64,000 nucleotides of DNA from CALDSL01 sp039810245 (lineage in GTDB: Bacteria; Chloroflexota; Anaerolineae; Anaerolineales; Anaerolineaceae): positions 230,923-294,922 of the forward strand of contig JBDHWQ010000002.1 of NCBI GenBank assembly GCA_039810245.1, given 5' to 3'. The notes beneath the pieces are model-generated. The model was not told where the DNA came from. It was given only the letters and a program-made list of their open reading frames with translations, and did no database searches. A program made the translations under genes and the position numbers. Positions 33,466 through 40,724 of the stretch are shown piece by piece (within the stretch, counting starts at the first letter, position 1; every line of letters starts with the position of its first letter).

Positions 33466-34893
33466 ATGTCGTTTACAATCCGCTTCGGCACCGATGGCTG
33501 GCGGGGGAAAATCGCCGAAGACTACACATTCGATAACGTTCGCCGCTGCACGCAAGGGTTTGCCGCGTATATGAATCAGACGGGCAAAGCCGGGGCATGG
33601 ATCGTGGTGGGATATGACAAACGCTTCCAGTCGGAAAACTTCGCCCGCGCGGCTGCTGAAGTATTGATCGGCAATGGGCTGCGCGTGTACCTGGTGGACC
33701 GGGCCACTCCTACCCCGGTGATCGCATTTTCGGTCGTCAACCTGGGCGCAGCGGGCGCGGTGAACATCACCGCCTCGCACAATCCGCCGGCTGATAATGG
33801 CTTTAAAGTGCGCAATGAGACCGGCGGAGCCATCGACCCGGCCGGGCTAAAGCAAATTGAGGGCCTGATACCATCCAATATCGAAAGCGTGCAGCGCGCA
33901 GACCTGAAACAAGCCGAGCAGCAGGGCAGCCTGAAGATCTTCGACCCGGCGCCGGCATACATCCAGCACCTGGAAACGGATGGGTTGATCGATCTGCAGC
34001 CCATTCGTGATGCGGGGCTGACCGTGATGGTCGACCCGATGTGGGGCAATGGCGCCGGTTGGTTCCCGCGCCTGCTGGACGGCGGTAAGACGCGCATCAT
34101 CGAAATCCATAACCAGCGCAACCCGGTGTTCCCCGAAATGTCCCGCCCGGAGCCGATCCCGCCAAACATTGACGCCGGGTTACGTGCCACGGTGGAAGCG
34201 GAAGCGGATGTATTGATCGTAACCGACGGAGACGCCGACCGTTTGGGGATTGGCACGGAAGGCGGCGAGTTCGTCAACCAGCTCCAGGTCTACGCGCTGA
34301 TGGCCTACTACCTGCTGGAAGTGCGCGGCCAGCGTGGAGCCATTGTCAAGACCCTATCGACCACTGGAATGCTCGAAAAGCTGGGCAAGCTGTACGGCGT
34401 GCCGGTACACGAAACCGGAGTGGGCTTCAAGTATATTGCGCCGAAGATGGTGGAAACGGATGCCATGATCGGTGGCGAGGAATCGGGCGGATATGCCTTC
34501 CGCGGCAACGTGCCGGAGCGAGATGGCATCCTGGCCGGGTTATACTTCCTGGACATGATGGTGCGGTTGAACAGAAAGCCTTCTGAGCTGCTGGCGCTGC
34601 TGTTCGAGCGCATTGGCCCGCATTATTACGACCGCATCGACAGCGCCTTCAGCGGCGACCGCGCGGCGCGCGAGCAGCGCATTCGCGACAGCCACCCACA
34701 GACCATCGGTGGGCTGAAAGTCACCGGGTTGAACGACTCGGACGGCTTTAAATTCCTGCTGGAAGATGGCGGCTGGCTGCTGATCCGCTTTTCGGGTACG
34801 GAGCCGGTGCTGCGTGTGTACACCGAAACCACGCATGCCGATAAAGTACAGGATATCCTGCGCGACGGGCTGCGTATCGCGGGGTTGGGATAA
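33466..34893 (+). CDS. Phosphoglucomutase/phosphomannomutase family protein
   Basis: A 475-residue alpha-D-phosphohexomutase. All four family loops are present: active-site Ser in TASHNPPADNG (around residue 102), metal-binding TDGDADRLGIG (around 250), sugar-binding GEESGGYAF (around 340) and phosphate-binding RFSGTEPVLRVY (around 445). It interconverts hexose 1- and 6-phosphates for polysaccharide or glycogen metabolism; the preference for glucose or mannose cannot be read from sequence. GGTGGAGGA upstream fixes the ATG at 33466 in preference to an in-frame TTG at 33433. Confidence 0.94.
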   Translation: MSFTIRFGTDGWRGKIAEDYTFDNVRRCTQGFAAYMNQTGKAGAWIVVGYDKRFQSENFARAAAEVLIGNGLRVYLVDRATPTPVIAFSVVNLGAAGAVNITASHNPPADNGFKVRNETGGAIDPAGLKQIEGLIPSNIESVQRADLKQAEQQGSLKIFDPAPAYIQHLETDGLIDLQPIRDAGLTVMVDPMWGNGAGWFPRLLDGGKTRIIEIHNQRNPVFPEMSRPEPIPPNIDAGLRATVEAEADVLIVTDGDADRLGIGTEGGEFVNQLQVYALMAYYLLEVRGQRGAIVKTLSTTGMLEKLGKLYGVPVHETGVGFKYIAPKMVETDAMIGGEESGGYAFRGNVPERDGILAGLYFLDMMVRLNRKPSELLALLFERIGPHYYDRIDSAFSGDRAAREQRIRDSHPQTIGGLKVTGLNDSDGFKFLLEDGGWLLIRFSGTEPVLRVYTETTHADKVQDILRDGLRIAGLG

Positions 34894-34899
34894 GCCCTC

Positions 34900-35703
34900 G
34901 TGTATACCGATACCCACTGCCACCTGTACCTGGACGCGTATCAGGATGACCTTGATGCGGTGCTTGAACGCGCCTGGTCGGTGGGGATATCACGTCTGCT
35001 GCTGCCCGGGATCGACCTGGAAACCAGCCGGCAGGCGATTACGCTGAGCGAGCACGACCCGCGCATCTTTGCCGCAGTGGGCGTGCATCCCAACAACTGC
35101 GCCAACTGGTCTCCGGCCGACCTGGATGCAATCCGAGAGCTGGCGGCGCACCCGAGAGTGCGCGCCATCGGCGAGATTGGCATGGATTATTACTGGGATG
35201 AGGCTGAACATGACCTGCAGGCTGAGGTACTGCGCGCGCAGCTCGACCTGGCTGCGGAGCTTGGCCTTCCGGTAGTGATCCATAACCGCGAGGCGTGGGA
35301 CGGGCTATGGCCAGTGCTGGACGCCTGGACCGAAGCGCTGGCGCAGCACAATCCGGACCTGGCGCAGCGGCCGGGCGTGCTGCATTCATTTGAAGGCGAT
35401 ATTGCCCAGGCACGTATGGCCCTGGCACGAAATTTCCTGCTTGGCATCAGCGGGCCGGTGACCTTTAAGAATGCGCGCGCGCGACAAGACCTGGTGTCTG
35501 AGCTGCCACTTTCCGTAATGCTGACCGAAACTGACTCGCCTTACCTGACCCCCGACCCCTTTCGCGGGCGGCGCAACGAGCCTGCGCACGTGGTACGAAT
35601 TGCTGATAAAATTGCTGCATTGCAACAAGTGCGGCCGGAACGCGTGGCGGCTGTTACCCGCCAGAACGCAACCCGGCTGTTTCGATGGGAAGACACGGAT
35701 TGA
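34900..35703 (+). CDS. TatD-family metal-dependent hydrolase
   Basis: A 267-residue TatD-type TIM-barrel nuclease. Metal ligands are visible in DTHCHLYLD (N-terminus), IGEIGMDYYWD (Glu around residue 90), VVIHNRE (around 126), VLHSFEG (around 155) and LTETDSPYL (Asp around 207). GTG start, 7 bases after the phosphohexomutase stop. TatD proteins act as 3'-5' exonucleases in DNA repair or turnover. It overlaps the polyprenyl synthase gene by up to 19 bases. Confidence 0.93.
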   Translation: MYTDTHCHLYLDAYQDDLDAVLERAWSVGISRLLLPGIDLETSRQAITLSEHDPRIFAAVGVHPNNCANWSPADLDAIRELAAHPRVRAIGEIGMDYYWDEAEHDLQAEVLRAQLDLAAELGLPVVIHNREAWDGLWPVLDAWTEALAQHNPDLAQRPGVLHSFEGDIAQARMALARNFLLGISGPVTFKNARARQDLVSELPLSVMLTETDSPYLTPDPFRGRRNEPAHVVRIADKIAALQQVRPERVAAVTRQNATRLFRWEDTD

Positions 35704-36671
35704 GCACAACCATAACTTTTCTTTCTCCGGTACAGGAGCACCTCTTCGCGGTTGAGGCGCTGATGCGCGCTCAGGCCGATAATGCCAACCCGGACCTGGT
35801 GACCGCGATGGACCTGCTGGTGTCGGCGGGCGGCAAGCGTATTCGCCCGGCGCTGACCCTGCTGGCCGGTAAGATGCTGAACGCCGACCTGGATCAATTG
35901 ATTGTACTGGCCAGCGCCATCGAATTATTACATACAGCCACGCTGGTACACGACGACTTGATTGATGGCGCGCTGCTGCGCCGTGGCGTGGCCACACTCA
36001 ACTCGCAGTGGACGCCAGGCGCCACAGTGCTGACTGGCGATTTTATGTTCGCGCGCGCTGCCAAGCTGGCGGCTGATACGAACAACGTCCCGGTGATTAA
36101 GCTCTTCGCCCAGACCCTGTCGGTGATCGTCAACGGTGAGCTGACCCAGATGTTCAACAGCCGCTGCAATATCAACCGAATAGACTACAACCAGCGTATC
36201 TACGCCAAAACAGCTTCCCTGTTTGAAACCGCGGCTAAATCGGCGGCGATGATCAGTAATGTAGACGAGCACACGGTTGAGATTTTCCGCGTGTATGGTT
36301 ATGAGATCGGCATGGCATTCCAGATCGTGGACGACATCCTCGATTTCACCGGCGACCAGGCTACCGTGGGCAAGCCCATCGGCAGCGACCTGCGCCAGGG
36401 GTTGATCACTCTACCAGCGCTCAAATACATTGAGAGCCACCCCGAACACCCGGCGGCTGCGCAATTGCTGCGCCGTGAATGCCTGCAGGATGAAGCCCAG
36501 ATCCGCAGCCTGATCGAGGCGATCCGCATGAGCGATGCGATCATGCAGGCGCACCAGGAAGCGCGTCAGTACGTGCGGCGCGGGCTGGAAAGTCTGTGCA
36601 AGCTACCACCCTCATTTGAACGCGACCGCCTGGAAGAGCTGGGCGAGTACATCGTCAAACGCGATTTCTAG
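35685..36671 (+). CDS. Trans-polyprenyl diphosphate synthase
   Basis: A 328-residue isoprenoid chain-elongating enzyme. First Asp-rich motif LVHDDLIDGALLRRG and second QIVDDILDFTGD bind Mg-diphosphate; GGKRIRPAL and GKPIGSDLRQG are also diagnostic. It makes the long side chain of a respiratory quinone (IspB/HepT type) or an undecaprenyl-related lipid. The ATG at 35685 overlaps tatD; a TTG at 35700 is an alternative start. A strong terminator follows the stop. Confidence 0.93.
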   Translation: MGRHGLSTTITFLSPVQEHLFAVEALMRAQADNANPDLVTAMDLLVSAGGKRIRPALTLLAGKMLNADLDQLIVLASAIELLHTATLVHDDLIDGALLRRGVATLNSQWTPGATVLTGDFMFARAAKLAADTNNVPVIKLFAQTLSVIVNGELTQMFNSRCNINRIDYNQRIYAKTASLFETAAKSAAMISNVDEHTVEIFRVYGYEIGMAFQIVDDILDFTGDQATVGKPIGSDLRQGLITLPALKYIESHPEHPAAAQLLRRECLQDEAQIRSLIEAIRMSDAIMQAHQEARQYVRRGLESLCKLPPSFERDRLEELGEYIVKRDF

Positions 36672-36681
36672 AATAGAACGC

Positions 36682-36713
36682 AAAGCGGGACCGGCATACG
36701 GTCCCGCTTTTTT
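36682..36713 (+). terminator. Rho-independent terminator after polyprenyl synthase
   Basis: Perfect 12-bp stem AAAGCGGGACCG / CGGTCCCGCTTT with a 5-base loop and T-run. Confidence 0.92.
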
Positions 36714-36739
36714 GTTGACCCATTGCGGTCAAAGGTGAC

Positions 36740-36767
36740 AGATGTCATCCTTAATCGGATGACATCT
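36740..36767. promoter_or_regulatory. Palindromic operator upstream of the iron-uptake operon
   Basis: AGATGTCATCC, 6-base spacer TTAATC, GGATGACATCT: a perfect 11-bp inverted repeat 85 bases before the DtxR-family gene. There is no T-run, so a terminator is unlikely. It suits autoregulation by the metal repressor encoded next, though it differs from the classical DtxR box. Confidence 0.55.
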
Positions 36768-36851
36768 ACCAGTTGGCCTGGGGAGAAAACCCGGGTATCT
36801 TTATGCAAGCCAAAACTTTTCCACCATATTTTTCGGGTAACCCATAAAACT

Positions 36852-37511
36852 ATGTCTGAAAGCGAAGAAATGTACCTGGTGACCATCGCCCGGTTGAACG
36901 AGAAGGGCGATGATAAGCCGGTGCCGGTTGCACAACTTGCGGCCGAGCTAGATGTGCTGCCGGTTTCCGCGAACCAGATGGTGCGCAAGCTGGAAGACGC
37001 CGGGTGGGTGTGCTACACGCCATACAAAGGCGTGAGCCTGACGCCCGAAGGCCGCTCGCTTGCTTTGCAGATCCTGCGCTACCGCCGGCTGTGGGAAGTC
37101 TTCCTGGTGGAAAATCTGAAAATTCCGGTGGCCGAAGCCAGTGAGCTGGCCTGCCGTATGGAACACGTACTTCCCGACCACGTTGCCGACCGGCTGGCGG
37201 CTTACTTAGGTAACCCTGTGGTTTCCCCCACCGGCGGCGTTATCCCCGCCTGTGAGGTGGAGAAAGCAGCCGAGCTGGATATGCCTGCTGCGGCGCTTGA
37301 GCTGGAGCATTGCGGCCGCGTGACGCGCATTACAGCCGACCCCACCAGTCGAGCCTTCCTGGCCTCGGCCGGGGTGCTGCCTGGCGCCACCATCCGCGTG
37401 CTGGGCGTCTCAGCCGGGGGCTCCATGCTGGTGCAAACACCTGATGGTGCCCAGGCGCAGCTCTCATCCCTGCTGGCAAGGTCCCTGTGGGTGCATCCAG
37501 AAACTGAGTAA
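36852..37511 (+). CDS. DtxR-family metal-dependent repressor with FeoA-like SH3 domain
   Basis: A 219-residue regulator. The N-terminal winged helix spans residues 1-65 (EMYLVTIARLNE, VSANQMVRKLEDAGWV), the metal-binding dimerisation domain about 66-140 (RYRRLWEVFL, ACRMEHVLPDHVADRL) and a C-terminal FeoA/SH3-like domain about 145-219 (GATIRVLGVSAGGSMLVQ). It likely represses the downstream feoB when iron or manganese is sufficient. The ATG at 36852 starts the homologous part; the frame is open 43 codons upstream through the operator region. It is 17 bases before feoB. Confidence 0.9.
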   Translation: MSESEEMYLVTIARLNEKGDDKPVPVAQLAAELDVLPVSANQMVRKLEDAGWVCYTPYKGVSLTPEGRSLALQILRYRRLWEVFLVENLKIPVAEASELACRMEHVLPDHVADRLAAYLGNPVVSPTGGVIPACEVEKAAELDMPAAALELEHCGRVTRITADPTSRAFLASAGVLPGATIRVLGVSAGGSMLVQTPDGAQAQLSSLLARSLWVHPETE

Positions 37512-37528
37512 CAGGAATACTTCCCTTC

Positions 37529-39550
37529 ATGCAAACCTCAACTATCAGCAACGCACAACAGAAAAGCGCGGCAGCAAGCTGCCACAACGCCCCGGCCGCC
37601 GATACCAGCGGCCTGCCGCTGATCGCCATCGTTGGGTCACCCAACGTGGGCAAGAGCGTGTTGTTTCACACACTCACCGGGGTGTACGTCACCGTTTCCA
37701 ACTACCCCGGCACCACGGTGGAAGTGACGCGCGGCAAGGGCCGGCTGGCCGGCGTGGAAATGGGCGTGATGGACACGCCCGGTATGTATGGGCTGCTGCC
37801 GATCACCGAAGAAGAACGCGTGGCGCGCCAGATCCTGCTCACCGAGCAGCCGGCGGCCATCGTGCACGTGGTGGATACCAAAAATATTGAGCGTATGCTG
37901 CCCATGACTTTGCAGCTCATCGAAGCCGGGCTGCCGGTGGTGCTGGTGTTGAACCTGATGGACGAAGCCGAGCGCATCGGTTTTTCGGTGGACCTTGCCG
38001 GGCTGGAAAAAGCCCTGGGCATACCAGTTTTTGGCACAGCGCTGTCATCCGGGCGTGGCGCAAAAGAGCTCAAGGCTGCCTTCGCCGGGCTGCTGACTCA
38101 ACCAGGCTTTACCCGTCCCACCGCCAGCATGCGCTACCCGGAGCGGCTGCAGCAGGGCATCCAGGTGATTGAGGAGCATCTGCATGGTAGTTACAGCCTA
38201 TCGCGACGCGCGATCGCTGTACTGCTGCTGGAAAACGACGCCGAGGTTGTTGAAATGGTGCGCCAGCGCGAGCCGGACAGCGGCGAGGAAGTGTTGCGCG
38301 CCGCCCAGCAGACACAGGCGGGTTTCAACCAGCCGTTATCGTACGTGATCGTCCGCCAGCAGCGCGCTCAGGCTGAAAGCATCCTCGCGTCGCTGATTAC
38401 GCGCCCGCAAGGCCGCCAGCGTACCTTTGCCAACCGCCTGAGTGAGGCCATGATTAACCCCGTCACCGGGCTGCCGCTGCTGTTATTTGCGCTTTATCTG
38501 CTGTACCAGTTCGTAGGCGTATTTGGCGCGCAAACGCTGGTGGGGCTGCTGGAAGAGAACCTGTTTGGCAACCTGATCAACCCGTTCATCGACCGCATCA
38601 TCAATGCAATTATCCCCTGGCAGGTAATCCGCGACCTGTTTGGCGGTGAGTTCGGCCTGTTGACACTGGGCGTACGCTACGCGGTAGCCATCGTTCTGCC
38701 GATTGTGGGCACATTCTTCCTGGCATTCTCGATGATCGAAGACAGCGGCTATCTGCCGCGGCTGGCGATGTTGATCGACCGCGTGTTCAAACGCATTGGG
38801 CTAAACGGGCGCGCGGTGATCCCCATGGTACTGGGCTTTGGCTGCGACACCATGGCGACAATCGTGACGCGCACGCTGGAAACGCGCCGCGAGCGCATGC
38901 TGGCTACAATCCTGCTCTCGCTGGCCATCCCATGCTCGGCGCAACTGGGCGTGATGCTGGGGCTGTTAAACGGCAGCCCGGCGCTGCTGCTGGTGTGGAC
39001 CGGCATCATCGCCGGCGTATTCCTGCTGATCGGTTGGGCCGCGGCCAAATTGATGCCCGGCGAGCGCCCAACGTTTTACATGGAGCTGCCACCATTGCGC
39101 ATGCCTTCGCCAAAGAACGTGCTGGTGAAGACCTACACGCGCATGGAGTGGTATCTGCGCGAAGTATTCCCGCTGTTCCTGGTGGCCAGCGTTCTGATCT
39201 GGATCGGCAGGCTGACCGGGCTGTTTGACCTGGGTTTGCAGGCCCTGACGCCTGTGGTGCGCTGGCTGGGTTTGCCGGACCAGACGGCGATGGCGTTCCT
39301 GTTCGGCTTTTTCCGCCGCGATTATGGCGCGGCCGGTCTGTATGACATGCGCGCCAGCATGACCAGCGCGCAACTGCTGGTCTCAACGGTGACAATGACC
39401 CTGTTTGTACCCTGCGTGGCGCAGATGGCGGTGACTGTCAAGGAGCGCGGCTGGAAGGCAGCGCTGGGGATTGCGCTGTTCGTGTTCCCCTTCGCGCTGA
39501 TCGTTGGCTATGTGCTGCACCTGGCACTGACCGTATTGGGAGTTCGCTGA
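37529..39550 (+). CDS. feoB: Ferrous iron transporter FeoB
   Basis: A 673-residue Fe(II) uptake protein. The N-terminal G domain has G1 GSPNVGKSVLF, the switch region NYPGTTVEV, G3 DTPGMYG and G4 NLMDEAE, followed by the helical GDI region. The membrane part (from about residue 300) has Gate-type motifs, including MVLGFGCDTMATIVTRTLETRRERM and a second half ending in FVPCVAQMAVTVKERG. The length is slightly below the E. coli protein (773). It is flanked by two DtxR-FeoA-type regulators and a Cys-rich miniprotein; a separate free-standing feoA is not seen, so the FeoA function may come from those fusions. Confidence 0.95.
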   Translation: MQTSTISNAQQKSAAASCHNAPAADTSGLPLIAIVGSPNVGKSVLFHTLTGVYVTVSNYPGTTVEVTRGKGRLAGVEMGVMDTPGMYGLLPITEEERVARQILLTEQPAAIVHVVDTKNIERMLPMTLQLIEAGLPVVLVLNLMDEAERIGFSVDLAGLEKALGIPVFGTALSSGRGAKELKAAFAGLLTQPGFTRPTASMRYPERLQQGIQVIEEHLHGSYSLSRRAIAVLLLENDAEVVEMVRQREPDSGEEVLRAAQQTQAGFNQPLSYVIVRQQRAQAESILASLITRPQGRQRTFANRLSEAMINPVTGLPLLLFALYLLYQFVGVFGAQTLVGLLEENLFGNLINPFIDRIINAIIPWQVIRDLFGGEFGLLTLGVRYAVAIVLPIVGTFFLAFSMIEDSGYLPRLAMLIDRVFKRIGLNGRAVIPMVLGFGCDTMATIVTRTLETRRERMLATILLSLAIPCSAQLGVMLGLLNGSPALLLVWTGIIAGVFLLIGWAAAKLMPGERPTFYMELPPLRMPSPKNVLVKTYTRMEWYLREVFPLFLVASVLIWIGRLTGLFDLGLQALTPVVRWLGLPDQTAMAFLFGFFRRDYGAAGLYDMRASMTSAQLLVSTVTMTLFVPCVAQMAVTVKERGWKAALGIALFVFPFALIVGYVLHLALTVLGVR

Positions 39551-39551
39551 T

Positions 39552-39764
39552 ATGACCCGCTGTGATTTCTGTGGTTTCACCTTTGACCCTGCCTGCTCTT
39601 TGGAAGGCGGCTGCAATGGCTGCCCGCTGGCAAGCGGCTGCTCGAAGATTGTTTGCCCGCGCTGCGGGTACGAGATGCTGCCCGAGGCGAAGCTGGTTGG
39701 ATTTGTGCGCCGTCTGCGCGAAAAGATGGCTACGCGCAAGACAGCGGTTGACATCAAGGACTGA
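39552..39764 (+). CDS. Cys-rich miniprotein of the Feo locus
   Basis: A 70-residue protein with eight cysteines in its first 38 residues (positions 4, 7, 15, 21, 24, 30, 35, 38): two CxxC zinc-ribbon-like knuckles (CDFC and CPRC) flank a CNGCPLASGC segment. The C-terminal 30 residues are basic and helical. It starts 1 base after the feoB stop. It is not FeoC, which is a winged helix with an Fe-S motif, but may play a similar accessory part as a metal- or cluster-binding protein. Confidence 0.82.
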   Translation: MTRCDFCGFTFDPACSLEGGCNGCPLASGCSKIVCPRCGYEMLPEAKLVGFVRRLREKMATRKTAVDIKD

Positions 39765-39823
39765 ACCGCGAATGGGCGAAGAACAAAAGGCGCGTGATCA
39801 TTGGAGAAAGCAAGGGATAAAGA

Positions 39824-40468
39824 ATGATGAAGATTAGTGAGAACGCCCAGGAACGCCTGGAACAATTGTGGATGATTACTGAAGAAAACGGCATCCGTGA
39901 TGAAGCGCCGTTTACCCCCGGCGAAGATGCCGACACAGAATTGGAACACATGGGCCTGGTAGAACGTTGGGGTGGTGAAATTGCGCTGACCGATGCCGGC
40001 AAGGTCGAAGCGGCCATGGCCATCCGCCGGCACCGGCTGGCGGAACGGCTGCTGGCCGATGTGCTCACCACCGAAGAATCGATGCTGGACGATCGCGCCT
40101 GCGGATTGGAGCACGCGTTGTTTGACGGCGTGGATGAGGCGATTTGTACGCTGCTCGGCCACCCCAGCGTATGCCCGCACGGTAAACCGATTCCAGCGGG
40201 AGAATGCTGCCGCCAGATGCGCGCCTCGGTGCCGCGGCTGATCGCTCCACTGGCCGAGCTGAAACCGGGCGTCACCGGCAAGATCGCCTATATCCAGCTC
40301 AAGGATACACAGCGGTTGAATAAACTGATGGCAATGGGCGTGCTACCCGGCGTGCCGGTACATGTGCTGCGTGACTCACCCGCGTATGTGTTCGAGGCCG
40401 GGTACAGCCAGTTCGCGGTGGACGAAGATATTGCCACAGATATTTTTGTGCGCATCGACCAGGCCTAA
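39824..40468 (+). CDS. DtxR-like / FeoA-domain protein, second copy
   Basis: A 214-residue protein similar in layout to the regulator at 36852: a short winged-helix-like N-terminus (LEHMGLVERWGGEIALTDAGK), a metal-binding middle with RRHRLAERLLADVL, GLEHALFDGVDEAICTLLGHP and CPHGKPIP, and a FeoA/SH3 domain at 140-214 (LKPGVTGKIAYIQLKD, LMAMGVLPGVPVHVLRDSP). The DNA-recognition helix appears shortened compared with the first copy, so it may work as a FeoA-like partner of FeoB as much as a repressor. It starts with tandem ATGs (39824 and 39827). Confidence 0.82.
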   Translation: MMKISENAQERLEQLWMITEENGIRDEAPFTPGEDADTELEHMGLVERWGGEIALTDAGKVEAAMAIRRHRLAERLLADVLTTEESMLDDRACGLEHALFDGVDEAICTLLGHPSVCPHGKPIPAGECCRQMRASVPRLIAPLAELKPGVTGKIAYIQLKDTQRLNKLMAMGVLPGVPVHVLRDSPAYVFEAGYSQFAVDEDIATDIFVRIDQA

Positions 40469-40555
40469 CCTTGAATAGTACCCAAACGGGTCATTGAGCT
40501 CCGGTAGCAGCTTGTGGTATTCTACACAAGGCAAATAAATAACAAGGAGCAAAGA

Positions 40556-40714
40556 ATGGTTGACGAGACGACAGGCGCGTATGGCAGTAAGGAAGAAGAC
40601 TGCGGTTCAGAACTGGATGCGGCGGCAGTGGTAACCACACTGGAAGCCAGCGAGAGTATGGACCTGGAAACAGCAACCGTCCTCTATGAGGATAAGGTCG
40701 AGACGGGCGGATAA
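40556..40714 (+). CDS. Small acidic protein, unknown
   Basis: A 52-residue acidic protein (15 Asp/Glu) with a single Cys. AAGGAG lies 7 bases before the ATG, the main reason to accept it. It is downstream of the iron locus and converges with the large regulator gene, 10 bases away. No family recognised; it has no signal or membrane segment. Confidence 0.45.
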   Translation: MVDETTGAYGSKEEDCGSELDAAAVVTTLEASESMDLETATVLYEDKVETGG

Positions 40715-40724
40715 AACCGATCGC

